64,000 nucleotides of DNA from Symbiodinium natans (Eukaryota > Sar > Dinophyceae > Suessiales > Symbiodiniaceae), in NCBI GenBank assembly GCA_905221605.1, contig CAJNDS010002236.1, positions 372,001-436,000 of the forward strand, in the 5' to 3' direction. A program made the position numbers and the translations under genes. The notes below the pieces were generated by a model. The model had not been told where the DNA came from and searched no databases. It saw only the letters and a list, made by a program, of their open reading frames with translations. Positions 44,866 through 58,700 of the stretch are shown piece after piece (the first letter of the stretch is position 1; each line of letters starts with the position of its first letter).

Positions 44866-45405
44866 ATTTGGGGTTTGGGGTTTAGGGTTTAGGGTTTGGG
44901 GTTTAGGGTTTAAGGTTTAGGGGTTAGGGTTTAGGGTTTGCAAGTTTCGGGTTCATTAAGGTGTAAGGTCTTTAGAGTTGAAGGTTTAGGGTTTAGGCTC
45001 CTCAAACAATAAAGCCTACAGCTGTACCTGAAGACCACAAACCCTAAACCCCCTATCAGCCCCAGAACCCTAATTAAACCCGAAACACCCACACACACAC
45101 AAAAAAAAAAAAAAAAAAACTGCAAAAGACCCCGCAACTCCGGAAGCCGCAAAGACGTGCTCCGGCGTACGGCGCCGGAGCGCAAGGAGCGGACGCCGCT
45201 GAGGGCACGTCCTGGGCTCCGGTACAGGATTTTTAGGAGCTTGAGGAATTTGAGAAGTTTGAGGTTTAGGGTTTAGGGTTAGGGTTTAGGGTTTAGGGTT
45301 TCGGTTTCGGACTTAAGGCTTAGGGCTTAGGGCTTAGGGCTTAGGGCTTAGGGCTTAGGGCTTAGGGCTTAGGGCTTAGGGCTTAGGGCTTAGGGCTTAG
45401 GTGGG
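44866..45405. repeat. Telomere-like and GCTTAGG arrays
   Basis: TTTAGGG/TTTGGGG at 44868-44940, TTTAGGG at 45263-45305, then a pure GCTTAGG array of about 12 copies at 45314-45400. A perfect 9-bp hairpin (GCTCCGGCG/CGCCGGAGC) lies at about 45160-45182. Confidence 0.9.
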
Positions 45406-45657
45406 CTTAGGGTTGAGAGGGCCTTAGTAAGGTTCAGGAAGGATTTGAAGGGATGAAGGCTTTAAGGGGTTCAGGGTTTAAGGGGGTTGTGAAGAATTTA
45501 AGTGGGACGAGCAGGGTTGAAACTGCGACGAGATAGCCCTGCAATATCACTTGAGAGGGTTTTGTGTGTAGAACATCCCAAGTTGTCCACACTCCTAAGC
45601 TGTTACCCTCAGACATTACAACCTTGAAGCCAAACCTCTCAAACACCTGCAAATCCT

Positions 45658-45745
45658 TCAACCCTAAACCCTAAACCCCAAACCCTAAACCCCAAACCCT
45701 AAACCCCAAACCCCAAACCCTAAACCTCAAACCCCAAACCCCAAA
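45658..45745. repeat. Telomere-like array after the last kinesin exon
   Basis: CCCTAAA/CCCCAAA heptads on the plus strand directly beyond the stop at 45753, so G-rich in the transcript. Confidence 0.9.
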
Positions 45746-45752
45746 AGCCACT

Positions 45753-48700
45753 TCAGAGCACTCCCGCGGCGCCTTGGAGGCTCTGGATCTCCTTGGCATT
45801 GGCCTCGAGATGCCGCTCCGCCTCCTGGGATTAGGGTTTAGGGGTTTGGGGTTTAGGGTTTGGGGTTTAGGGTTTAGGGTTTAGGGTTTGGGGTTTGGGG
45901 TTGAGGGCTGGGGGATCGGGAATTAGGGTTTAGGGTTCTTTGGCAGGCTTTGGAAAATTCTGGTGGCGTGTTTGGAAGGCTTTAGGGGGTAGGAATGGTG
46001 GCCTGAGGTTCCGGAGGGTCTCGGTGAAGCTTCAACATCGTGAGCAAAATGCGCAACTCCAGGGTTAATTCTCTAACAAGTTTGGGCCCCCTCTCCTTGT
46101 TATATTTGGGGTCTGATGGTTATCAGGGGATCCTTCCATTTGGGGGTCTATATTCGGGGTACCTTATAGTCATGAACCCCCCTTGCTAAAGCCCCTCACA
46201 GCGGCCTCCTCGATGCTGGCGGACGCATCGTTGGCGGTCTGAATCATCTTGTCTTCGTCCTTTTTTTGGTTCTTGCGTTTTCTTTGTTGGTTTTGTTTTT
46301 TTTTTTGGGGGGGGCTGATTGGAACGCATTCCTTTGAAGCCTTTTGCAGCCATGAGCTTTTGAAGGAAGGGGAAGTTGGGGGAGGCCGGCGGCCCGACCC
46401 TGTTGCACATGGAGCCCGAAGCCCAAAAGAGGCCCCAGGCATGGCCTCCACACACTTTGTCTGCACTTGCGTGATGGAGTCCCAGCGCTTCTGCCTAGGC
46501 TCGGGTCAGCCATCACCCCCTATCAGGACACCCAAAGCTTTCGAAGCTCTCTGGACATCTTACTGGGTTGCACCCGGGGTTGCTCCGATTCGAGATGGAA
46601 GATGATGGTTGAGGGGGGGGCGGGTGTAATTGGGGCTCAGGGATGTAGGAATTGGGGGCAACGAGGAACCTCCGACACGGTGTCCCCGCTAACCCTAAGC
46701 CCTACAGCAACATGAATCCTAAGCTGGAAAATCCTCGATGTTCCCCCGAGCAATACTCGGCTTCCCACGCTGCTGCCAGTGCAGCGTCAGCTTGCCTCGG
46801 CTACTCTAAACATCTACCGTTGAATGATTTATTGTCGAATACCTCTCGCTGCTTGATTCTAATCGAAAGTTTTTTTTGTTCATTTTGCATTTTTTGTCAG
46901 GTCCGCAAGAGCGTTGGGCTTGCAGAACTCGGGTTCGCGATCGGCACAGCGGACGACTTGGCAAACATGATGTTTGCAGCATGACTCGTGAGTTTGCCCG
47001 TGAGCATCGGCCTGCTCGCTTTGCAGAGTCCAATGTTGGCTTTCTGGCTGTCATGTTTTTCGTCCGCCTACAACCCGCTAAATGGCACTTCTCCACAGCT
47101 TGACCCAGATACTGCACCTTCTCTTCCAAAGGCTCCCAAACGTCTGCCAAGTGGCTGCTGGTGTGACTCCAGTGCTCGGCCACCCGAGCACGTCTCTGCC
47201 TGGGGCGTGGGCGTGGCTCTTGGGAGAAGCACGTGTGAGCAGCTGACTTCGAAGGTGAGCAGCATGGCTCGTACACATCATGAGTAGCTCGGCCCCGGGC
47301 CTTCACGGCCTCCGCGTTCCTGGTCGCCTTGTCGCGGAGCTTCTCAAGGATCTCGGTGTGGGCGGATTGGAGGCTGGTCACTGCCTCGGCAGCTCCTTGC
47401 AGGGAGGAGTCCGACAAGCTCGACAGCTCCGCGACGGCCTCGGAGGCCTTGGCCAGCGCGGCGGAGGTTCGCTTCGCGGAGTCGGACAAAGACCGGCGCT
47501 GGGAGGCCAAAGTTTCCAGGAGCTCCCTCGCGCGGTCGGCGAAGCTCTGCTGCGCCTCCTTCGCCTCCTGGTTCAGCGTGCCCGCACCCTCCGCGGCAGC
47601 CTCAGCCGCCTGCCGCAGTGAGGCCTCGAGGGCCCCAAGGGTTGTTTGGGCGTCTTGGGCACCGTGGACCAGGCTCTCCTTGGCGTTTGCTGACAGCTCT
47701 TGCAAAGCTTCGTGGGTAGCATTGCGGTGGGGCCCTTGCAGCTGCTCACCCAAGCCCACTAAACAGCATCGCTGCCGGTGGTGGAGCTCCTTCAGCTCCA
47801 GCATCGCTGCCTTTTGCGAAGAGCCCGTCTCCAGGATCACAGCCTCTGTCTCCCCAGCAGAGGCTGGGCCCTCCTGGCCGGACGACTCACGGGCCGCACG
47901 GGCCGTCACCTCTGCCCGCGGGCTGGGCAACAGCTCCAAGAGCCGCTTCGGCCCGCTTTCCTGCAGAAGCCGGCACATCTCGCGAGCGCGCGCCTGTGAG
48001 GCACGGTGCTGCTCTTTGGCGACGGCGATTCGCTGCTCCAAATCCAAGCTGTGCTGCTCACTGACCGTCAAGGCGGACTGCATCCTCAAGGCCACCTGCC
48101 AGCAGGACGAGCTACAAGAAGTTGATATTCATACAGAGCTGCCAAACTCACCTACACCCTCTGGCCCTGGCGCTCTGGGAGTGCTGCAGCACTCTCTTCG
48201 CTGCTTTGGTTTGCTACGAGCACCCTACCCTTGAAAACAAGCACACGAGCACAGACACAAAACCTGCACCGCAAGCTTTGCACAGCCTGCTTTACTCACT
48301 ACATCCGAAGGTTCTATTGGTAGTCTCCAGCCTCGTGCTGGTCCGACGCACACGATGCGAAGCGTTCCTTGACAAAGGTCTGCTCCTGCACGCATTTCCA
48401 TGATATTATGCTCGGCCTTCCAAACCCAAACTCAGCTCCACCTACCCTAAACCCCAAACCCTAAACCCCAACCCCTAAACCCTAAACCTAAATCCTAAAC
48501 CCGAAATCCTGAACCCTACCTAAACCCTAGACCCTAAACCCGATATAAACCCTAAACAAACCCTGAACCCTAAACCCTAAACCCTAAACCCTAACCCTAA
48601 ACCCTAAACCATACCCCACCCCCCGCCCCCTCTTAAAGAACAAAAAAAGACCCAGGGGCTCGGTCCTTGGCTTTGAGTCTTGCCTTTCGCAGGTCCTCTG

Positions 48701-49707
48701 CCAGAGCCTCATGCTTTTTCGAATTTCTTCACCCTTCTAAGGTGCAGTTTAGGGTTTAGGGTTTAGGCGGGGCATAGAAATGTGGCTGCTCCACTTCGAG
48801 CGCTGCTAGCCAAGCTCCTCACATCAGTTTAGATTCCGGTTCTGGGTGCGTTACAAGGCTTTGTGAATGGCACACGAGGGCTTCTAGAGTGCGACAGATG
48901 GCTGGCATGTCTGAAAGACCTTCAAACTCGTTGTCCGTCGTTGCCCTCTGCACGCATGGAGAGGGCCTCCATGCGGGCCTCAGCGCGTGCAGCGCGCTCT
49001 GCCTCCTCCTGGCAGCTTTTCGGAAAACTAGATGGGGGTTTTGGGAGAGAAAGAGACAGAGGGGGGCAGCTTTGACTTTCACGCTTAGTGCTGTCAGGGC
49101 CAGAAATAGACAGACAGACGGACAGACAGAGGCAGACAGACAGAGAAAGGCAGAAGGAGCTGGCGAACGCAGAGTGTGGGGAGGCACTTAAGCTAAACCC
49201 TTGAAAGAGTCGCTCGGCAGCTCTCTTGTCCGTTTTAATCGGGCTTCTTCCGTAACTCCTGCCACTGCACCAAGTTTGTGGAGGCGTCTGGGAGTGGAGT
49301 CCCTTGTCGCACTGAACACTCAACGCGCCAGCTGAAAACCCAAAACCCCAAATCCCCTTCGAACCCTAAACTCCAACACCCAAGGGTTTAGGGTTTAGGG
49401 TTTAGGGTTTAGGGTTTAGGGTTTAGGGTTTAGGGTTTAGGGTTTAGGGTTTGGGGATTATTTAGGGTTTAGGGTTTCGGAGCCACTCCACCCCGCTCCT
49501 GAGCCTCCTGGTACTTCCGACCAAGAGCCACCTCCAAAGGAGGGGAAGCTGAAAACTACGGATCTTGGCGGCTCGGGATGTCGGGAGAAAGCCTTCGTTT
49601 CGAGTGGGCACTGAATTCTGCACCGACAAGCCCGGGAGCGCCTATGTATTTCCAAGACCCCCCTTCCCAAACCAAGAATACTCGCAATAATGATAATGAT
49701 ACGGGGA

Positions 49708-49743
<36 letters not shown>

Positions 49744-52700
49744 GTGGTGATGATGATGATGGTGATGACGATCGCAAATAGACCCCTCCATAAATCCAGC
49801 CCATTCAGGGAACAAAGTCGGAAACAGCCCAGATAAAGCCCGAAAACAGCCAGAGCAACTCAGGAAGCAGGATTTCCACAGATTCAAGGCTCTAAGGTTT
49901 GAACTCCTTTCAGGGCTTGCTTTAAGAAGCCGAAACCCGAGAGCCATGATTTCTTGGGCACCTGCACGGTGTGACAATGAGATGCAGCTTGTGGGGTTGG
50001 TTTAGGGCTTAGGGTTTAGGGTTTAGGGTTTAGGGCTTAGGGTTTAGGGTTTAGGGTTTAGGGTTTGTTGCTTCCTGAATCCGTTTGCCTGGTTGATGCC
50101 TCTATTTCCTGAATGTACCCACTCTGGCCCTCCAAGCCGCGGCCACCCTAAACCGCAAACCCTAAACCCTAAACCCGAAGCCCCAAGCCCTTAACCCTAA
50201 AACCCTAACCCCTAACCCCTAAACCCTAAACCCTGAACCCGAACCCTGAACCCTAAACCCTTCCTACCTTTGTGGGAGGAAGCCAGAATCCTGTTCTTCA
50301 GGGCATGAGACTCAGGGTTACCAAACGTCCGCACCTGAGCCTCTTCTAGCTCCTGGGACAAGTAGGTGACCTGCAGCGATGGTCGGGGAGGGTTTAGGGT
50401 TTAAGGTTTAGGGCTCAGGGTTTAGGGTCTAGGGTTCCGGGTCTAGGGCTTGGGTGTTGGAATTGGGCTCCAACCTCTCGTCACAAAGAACTCTCGTGTC
50501 CGACACCAAATGCGGCCAGCTTCGACAGGAAGCCCCACTGAAGCGAAGCACCTAAACTTCAGAAATCCTGAACCCCCGGAAGGCCTATAAACCTGTCTGT
50601 GAACTCCGAAAGCACCCGCACCCCCACACCCCCCCTTGAACCCTAAGCCCTGAACCACTAAACACTTAAACCCTTGAAACCTGGAAACCCTTGAAACCCT
50701 GAACCCTCAAGCCCTCAAACCCTAAACCCTTACCCCCTTGAGCCCCTTTGAACCCTTGCGCCCTTAAACACCAAACCCACGTAAGCCTTAAACCTCTTTC
50801 CTGCCTTCATCTCCAGCTCTGCCCAGTCGGAGGCCCCGAGCCCGGAACTCGAGCCTTGGGAGGTTCAGGGTTCAGGGTAAAGGGTTTAGGGTTTAGGGTT
50901 TAGGGTTTAGGGTTTAGGGTTTAGGGTTTAGGGTTCAGGGTTTAGGGTTTAGGGTTGGTTTAGGGTTGCCTTGCAGGTCTGAGGGTTTTAGAGCTTAGGG
51001 TGGTTAGGGGGATCAGGAATTCCCTGCAGCTTTAGTGGGTCTTGAGTGCCCCACACCAAGACCCGACAACACGAAGTCACCAGACTCTGCATGAACCCTG
51101 AAGCCCAGACCCTAAACTCTATAAAGTCTACAAAACTTCCTCCGCATGACACCCTATAAGACCCCATCAGGCCCGGTAAGGCCAAATCAAGCCCTTTCAA
51201 ACCCCAAAGCTGTCCAGGCTGTGCACTGACGTCCGCCGCTCGCGCAGCCGAGGCAACCGTGGCCGTGCGCAGCAGGGACGAGGCAACCGGCCTGGCTTTT
51301 CAGGGTTTAGGGTTTAGGGCTTGGAGCTCAAAGTGAACGTGGAGACACTTGAAAACGCCCCTAAACCCTTCGAAGCCCCCAAACCAAAACCCCCGAAAAC
51401 CCCCAAACCCCCCCTGTGGGGCTGTGGCCGGTTCTTGATGCCAGCAGCTTGTTCCGCGTAGCTCAGGGCGGAGATCGTCTCCTCCACCGCCGCAAGGGCC
51501 TCCAAAAGGTGCCAAGGAAGAGTTCAGGGTGGAAGCTTGTGAGGTAAGGGTTGAAGGGTGTAGGGTGTAGGGTGTAGGGTGTAGGGTGTAGGGTGTAGGG
51601 TGTAGGGTGTAGGGTGTAGGGTGTAAGGTTTAGGGTTAGGGTTTCGGGTTTAGGGTTTAGGGTTTAGGGGCTGGCAGGCTCCGTTCTGGGCACCTGTCGC
51701 ACTGAGGCCTTGAAGCCAGCCGCGTGGGAACCCTAAACCCTGAACTCCCAACAACCCTAAACCCTAAACGCCCGACAGTCCGAACCCCAAACTCCCAACC
51801 TTTAAACGAAAAACCCGAAGCGCCCAAGAATGCGAAACCTAAAGCACCCAACAATCCTAAACCCTATAAACCCTATAACCTCTTGTCACGATCCGATCTG
51901 CTCTGAGTGTCCAAACTGGGGAGATGGTTGCGATGATGACGGTCTTGCAGCGCCCGCCCAGAGCATCCTGCAGGAGCCGGGTCCTTGGAGATTGAAATGC
52001 GGGGAGGGGGGGGGGGGGGCTCGGGGCTCAGGGATTTTTCGGGTTTAGGGTTTAAGTTTTAGGGTTTAGGGCTTAGGGTTTAGGGTTTAGGGTTTAGGAT
52101 TTAGGCTTTAGGGTTTAGGGTTCAAGGTTTAGGCTTTAGGGTTTTATGGTTCTGAGGGTTTAGGGTTTGTTGGGTTTGGGGATGTTTAGGGTTTGCTTTT
52201 TGTCAGAAGGTTGGGGGCCGCTGGCTGGGAAAGAGTCTTGGGCAAGGTCTTGGGGTTCAAGAGGCGGTACATCCCCAACCTCGAAAACTGCAGCACCTAG
52301 CAATGCGGCTTCAGAGCTTGAGACTTTTCGAAACCGCTGCTTCTCGGCTGCTTCTCGCGCTCGATGCGCTCACGAGCTGAATGCGCCAGAGATCACCTCG
52401 GAGAGCTGGCAGTCGGTGTCGGGAGCAGGGAGGGATCTGCAGGTCGAGAGCTGCAAGAGGAAGGGGCCTAGCCGGAACGTGCGAGCGCCAGCCAGTCTGC
52501 GTTGAGATCCGCATCTTCGGACAGCTTGTCGTAGGCCTCCGCGAGCTTCCCCCCAAGCCGCTGTCCACCCGGGAGGCTCTTGAACTGCAGGAGGTAATCC
52601 TGCCCCCCCCGGCCCGTTTATGTCATTATGTGCTCAACATCCAAAAAACTTCCGAATCCCTCCCCAGTCCCTGAAGCAAGCTGTCCTTTGTGGCCGGATG

Positions 52701-55700
52701 CTTCGGAAACTCCATGACCTGCTCTACACCCCCCCCCCAATGCAAAATCTCCCCCCGCCAGCACCCACCTCTACACTGACTTCCAAGATCTCCAAACCAG
52801 AGGCCCGGTCAAAGTCCCCCCACCCTAAACCCTAAACCCTAAACCCTAAACCCTAAACCCTAAACCCTAAACCCTAAACCCTAAACCCTAAACCCTAAAC
52901 CCTAAACCCTCACCTCTTCGGCTGGCCCAAACTCACAGATGCTACCCTCGTGCAAGAAGGCAAAGTCGTCCGCCACGATGTGCAGCCTGCCGAACTCCAG
53001 GGCCATCACTGGGAGGAAGCTTCTACACAAAACCCTAAAACCCTAAAACCCTACAACCCCTTAAACCCCTTAAACCCCTAAAACCCCTAAAACCCTAAAA
53101 CCCTAAAACCCCTAACCCCTAAAAACCCCCAGACCCCCAAACCCTGAACTCTCCAACCCTCAACCCCTGTTTCATTGCTCACATCCCAATATGTGGACAC
53201 CGCTCTCTGACCCCGCCAGACTCAGGAAAGGAGCTGGTGCAGCTCCGTGGAGATGTAAAGCACCGAGATGTTCAGCTCCTCCGCGCCAAAACTTAGGGGC
53301 GTAGGGTTTAGGATTTAGGGCTTAGGGTTTAGGGTTTAGGGCTTGGTGTTTAGGGTTTAGGGTTTAGGGTTTAGGGTTTAGGGTTTAGGGTTTAGGGTTT
53401 AGGGTTTAGGGTTTAGGGTTTAGGGTTTAGGGTTTAGGGTTTAGGGTTTAGGGTTTAGGGTTTAGGGTGTGTAGCGTTTACGGATACATTGCAGGGCTTT
53501 AGGGTTTAAGGGTTTAGGGTGTGTAGTTTTTAGGGATATATATTGCAAGGGTTGAACGAGAAAAACCCTATGCCCCTAAACCAAATTGCAGAAACTGGCA
53601 TTAAAGAACACCATCCGGCCATGCAAGGTTCGGTGCTTTTAGGGCTTAGGGCTTCATGAAAGTGAGGACCATTTGTCAAGGTCACACGGCCAAGCTTGCC
53701 TCCTGATCTTTATGACGTATTCGGGGTTTCGGGTTTCGGGTTTCGGGGGGGCCTTCTGCAGCCGCTTCAGCATCCGAAGCACGCGAGGTTGGCGGAGGTA
53801 ATCCAGGCCCCCCAGAAGCTCATCGCAGATCAACACCACAGAGCCTGAGCTCTGTCACAAGAAGATGAAACGGCATAGCAAGAATCGCAACATGAATAGG
53901 TGGAACAACAAAGTGCGGAGTGATGTCTTGGGCCTGGTTGCTTGGGCAGGCCAGACACCGAGCGAAGTACCGCAGAACGTAGATCAGGTGCTTTTGGCCA
54001 CCCGACAGCTCCCCGTACCGGAGCCCATCTCGGATGTAGTCCTTGCGGCCAGCCTAAACAAGCCCGCGCTGGCCTGAAATCCTCTTCAATTCCTGGAAAT
54101 CCTACACCCTTTTGAGCTGACACCTACGTTCCTACCCTAAGCGCCGCCTGTGTTTTGTGGGGTTTCTGAGAGAAGCTGTCTCCACCGTCCTCCGGGCACC
54201 CGACGGCTGCGCCGGTCTCCTGGTTGTACATCTGAAACCTCACAAGGGTAGCGCAAGGTGTGAGGGTTTCCCGGTTTCCCTAGGCCCTAAACCCTAGGCC
54301 CTAAACCCTAAACCGTACCTTAACCCTGGGGGGTTTAGGGATTCAGGGGTTTTCAGGGCCTATCCTAGTAGCGGGCCCAACCCACGATGCACAGGCAGAC
54401 AAACAATGCCGCGTGACCCAGCTGCTTTCAGCAGCGCAACGACGCAATCTGCACGCCTCAAAGGCGCTGCTCTTGGGCAAAAACCTTCATAGACTAGTCT
54501 CCCGAACTTGAACAGGGTAAAATGGTGAGTGCAGCTTCGGCTGCTTTTGGCAAAGTCCTTGCCTCGCAGCAGGCAGTGTCTCCCCGATGACAGCCTCGAT
54601 GGACTTGCTCGGGGCGAGAGTTTCCTGCGGGGTTCTAGGTTGAGGCTTGATGATTTTTGATACTTGAAGATATCTTACAACCGGACCCTTTAGGGTAGGG
54701 CCGGGTATGGGGTGCAGATGAACCCGTAGCAGGCGGGTGCGGCTCTCCTTATCCGAGCTCTCGCTGGAAAGGTAGAGAACCAGGTTTCGGGGCTTCTGCG
54801 GGCGCAGCAGGTAGGCGCAGGCCCCGGCCATGCCAAGCGCGAGCAGGATCAGTGCGGCACCCACCCAGGAATTCCAGTTTTCAGTGAGCTTCAGTGGTCC
54901 CAGAGCCACGGCCACGGCGAGGCCCAGCACGGCAAGCACTGCAAAGAGCCCCGCGTTGCCGTTTGGGGCCGTGTGCGTGTCAGTGTGACACGTGTGGCTC
55001 AGGTCACCAGACTGCAGCCGGAGCTGGTTGGAGAGCAGCCGTGCCAGGGTGCTCTTGCCCGAGGCGTTCATGCCCACAAGGCCTGTGCACCAAGACCCCC
55101 GCAGCTCCAAGGACACCGAGTTCAGGACGGGCTCACCCCGATTGTACGCGAAGCCGATGTTCTCACAGGACAGGAGCACGGGGCGCTCGCCCCCGCGCGT
55201 GGGCCGGCACACGGCTTCTGGGGTAGTGAGGCCGTCGCCGTCGTAGAGCGGCTTGGAGAATACGTTCTTAAAGGTCTCCCGCTGTCTTCGGTTCAGGTCT
55301 TTCTGCTCGGCTCGCAGCCTGGACTGCAGCTGCTGGAGCTGCGCTTTGGCCTCCCCGTTCTCGGGGTCGAGGTCCAGAGCCGCCTCGAAGTCGCGCCGCG
55401 CGCGCTCCGCCAGCTCCGCGTTGCTTTGGTGATCCGACAGCTTGGCCTGGGCCAGGCCCCGGCGGTACAGCGCCTTGACCCGGGCCTCGCTCCTCTCGGG
55501 CGCCGCGGCCGCCAGGGCGCCGGTGGCGTGGTCCACGGCGCTGGCCAGGTTGCCCCGGCGCAGGTGCGCCAAGGAGGCGTTGAGGTGCAGCGCAGCCCGC
55601 AGCTGCTGGATGTCCTCGGCTGGCGCCGCGGCCGACAGCAAAGCCACCAGGCCCTTGTCATATCGATCGGTCGCATCCGCATAGTCGCCCTTACTCATGA

Positions 55701-58700
55701 GCTCGTTGCCCCGGGCGCGGTGCAGCTCCGCTTGAGCGAAGGCATCAGCGCTCCCTTCTTCCATGCCTCTTCCTACGACTCTACGCAAGGCCGGCGAGGT
55801 GTCCTTGCTACAACCAGGTTCCAGCTCGAGCAACGCAACAGGATTGAACACCTAAACCCTCACCCCCTGACCTCGTGAACCCCGAAGCCCTGAAAACGCC
55901 TGAGAACCCCTGAGCCCTGAAGCCGAACCCCAACCAAACTCCCAACGCGTGGTGTCATGGGGCGCCGGCAGCTTGGAGTCACGGTACGGCACCCGACCGG
56001 AGCCCTGAAGGCCGGCACCACTGGGGACAAAGCAAAAAGAGGGTTTTCGGAGCTCAAATTTCAAGGGCTCAAGGGTTCAAGGGCTCAAGAGGTGAAGGGC
56101 TCAAGGGCTCAAGGGCTCTCAAGGGCTTGAGGGCTCAACGGCCCAAAAGGGGGGTTCAAGAGTTCAAGGGTTTGAGGCTGGCTTCGGGTTTCAACTGAAG
56201 TTGCTGCACCGAGGAAGCCAAAGGATCTGGGTTTCAGGGCAGCTCAGGGCAGCTCAGGGCAGCTCAGGGCAACCCCAAACACCGGAAGCCCCGGTCTTCC
56301 AACTTACAAGCGGCCCACACACCGATGTCTCCAACAGAACTCCAAACCCGAAACCCTAAACGCTCAAAAAGGAAGGGGGTGGGACCTCGCGAAGAGCTGT
56401 GATCACGCGGCCCAGTGTCAGGAGGCTCTGGTTGATCGAGCGGCGCCTTCAGCGAAGGCTCGGCGAGTTCAGGGTTTCAGGGCTTGGGGCTTCTTCGGGT
56501 TGTGGGGTTTAGGTTTTGGGGGTGAAGGTTTGGGTTTAGCATAACCCTTAAGCGAAGAAGCATGGGGGAATTCGGCGCTGATGATAAGGCCGCCACTCGC
56601 GTTCCTCCTCCTGGCCTGCGAGAAGGCGAGCAGCCTGGGATGCGTCCTTGCAATGTGGACCGCCACCTTCCCAAAAACACGGTAGGGAACCTGCTAGACC
56701 AGATAAACACCTAAACTCGATCACCCTGCCTGAGCTCAAGCCCTTAGGGCTGCCAGGTTCAGGATAGGATCAGATGCCCAAGGAGAAGATCCCCCCCCCT
56801 CCGCACCAAATTGAGTAGCTGCTGCAGATAACTCAATGAAGGTTCAACCTGAGGGATGAACAACAACCACGCTCATGGGATGTGGTTTCCTTCTCATGGC
56901 AACTCAACCTAAGACTCAACCTACGTTCCTTCACAGCAGCCGAGGCCCCCCAGCACTCAACTTCCTAAACACCCTGCACCCCTCTACGGTCCTCGGGATA
57001 GATGAAGCCACCCTTCTTCGCGCACTCGCTGCCGGCCAAGTCCACAAGGTGCAGCTTGCCCTCAGGACTTGTGTTCAGGGTTTAGGGGTTGGGGAATTTT
57101 GGGGGGCTGAGAGACAGGCTCAAACCCCCCCTTCAACCCACAATTTGAAAGCCCCAAAGAATCTGACTCCGTGTGAGATGAGCCACCCCAAAATCTGAGA
57201 ATTCCGGTGACGGTTTTTTCCTTCCAACCACCGACCGATCAGGAGCCTGGTTCTCCAACTCCCCTCCAGCCACGCTCCTCTGACAGCGAACCTGCAACGG
57301 CTTAGCGCTTGGGAAGGTTTGGGCTTGGGTCACTCTAAACCCCCCACACATCTGAGCCTTCATCGTGAAGATGCTGTGGGACCGGCTGCTTCGCGCGTTG
57401 ACGCGGGTCTCCGCGACGCGCCGCTTCTCCTCGAAGAGGCCATGATGCTTCTTCGGGATGCTTCGGGCTGCTTAGAGAGCTTAGGGTGAGGCCACGACCC
57501 TTCTTTTTAGGGGTGTTGAGGTCAAGGAGCTTGGGGTATGCAGACTTAAGGTCGACCGGTGAACCGTGAAGCCTACAGCATCCACGTGTGCGCTGCTTTG
57601 TGGATAACCTTCAACCCTCAAGCTTTAGGCTGAGTAGGCAAGAGACCCCCATAAACGGCTTTGGAGGTTTTGGGCCTTGGCCTGACCCCCCCCCCCCCCC
57701 CGCCCGCATGCCTGTGCACGCCGAACCACTTCGAGGATGTCGTCCATGTTTTGGACTTCCACCTTCATGCTGCATGCCGCGACTTTGTTTCAGAGGTCTT
57801 GTCGCAAAAGTTGCAGTTTGGGGTTTGGGGATCAAGACGTGGGCACAGCCCAAAACCCCGGGGTGATCCTATGTCCTATGTGGAGTACGTAGACACACCA
57901 GACAAAAAACCTTCAGTGCACCAGAAGCAGCTTTTTGACAGAGGTGCTCAGCCCCCAGCAAGGAAGCTCAGAAAGTCCTGGACGTCATGCTCCCTGAACA
58001 TGATGCCCATCTTCATGAGGTAAGCCACTTCGGCAGTCTGGGATGCACCCAACCCGCTGTCCCTTCGAGCTTTCTTCTGGGCAGCTGCGTCGCAGAGCTG
58101 ATCCCAAGACAGCTTCCCTTGCCCCCTCCGACCTTGGAAATAGAACACATGCAGCTCTTGCTTCAGGTCCACTGCTTGGTCGACATTCCGTTTCCACACC
58201 TCGAACCACTGGCAACCCCAAGGAGCTCGTCCATCGTTCAGCTCACAGAGCTCCCGTGCGCGTCGCAGGGCGTCTGCAAGCTCTTTCTGCCATTCGAAGT
58301 CGCTCTGCTCGTTCTTGATCAACACCAGCTGGCCCATTGCATGGGCATCTGCCTTCTCGTGTGCCAACATCATCCGGGTTTCGGAACTATCACTCTGGCT
58401 TGGCTCCACCTCCACCACACGGAGGTATGCAGATGCCCGAACGTGACCATAGATGCTATGGCACCAGCACTTGCCAGGTGTATCTGGATTGATAGAGTGC
58501 TGTCCCAAACCAGAATCCACATCTGTCAAGAACACGCATGCCAACGAGCACGCATCGTCTTCGCTCACAGAGTCAGCCCTCACATGCTTCACGGCCTTGT
58601 CCCACAGAGCATTGTACACTCCGGGGAAGGACACAATGCACTTTGCAGCTTGTTCGTTAATGTGCCCAGGAAAAGCGATGCGCTTGGAGCATTCGAAGCC

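Noticed and set aside
47329-48234. 301-codon plus-strand frame
   Set aside because: Antisense to the coiled-coil exon; GC-rich third positions open several frames.
49556-49977. Frames with poly-His, poly-Ser or poly-Asp runs
   Set aside because: They are translations of the GAT microsatellite inside a kinesin intron.
54973-55878. 301-codon plus-strand frame
   Set aside because: Antisense shadow of the TPR-ABC exon, whose minus frame carries Walker A and TPR motifs.
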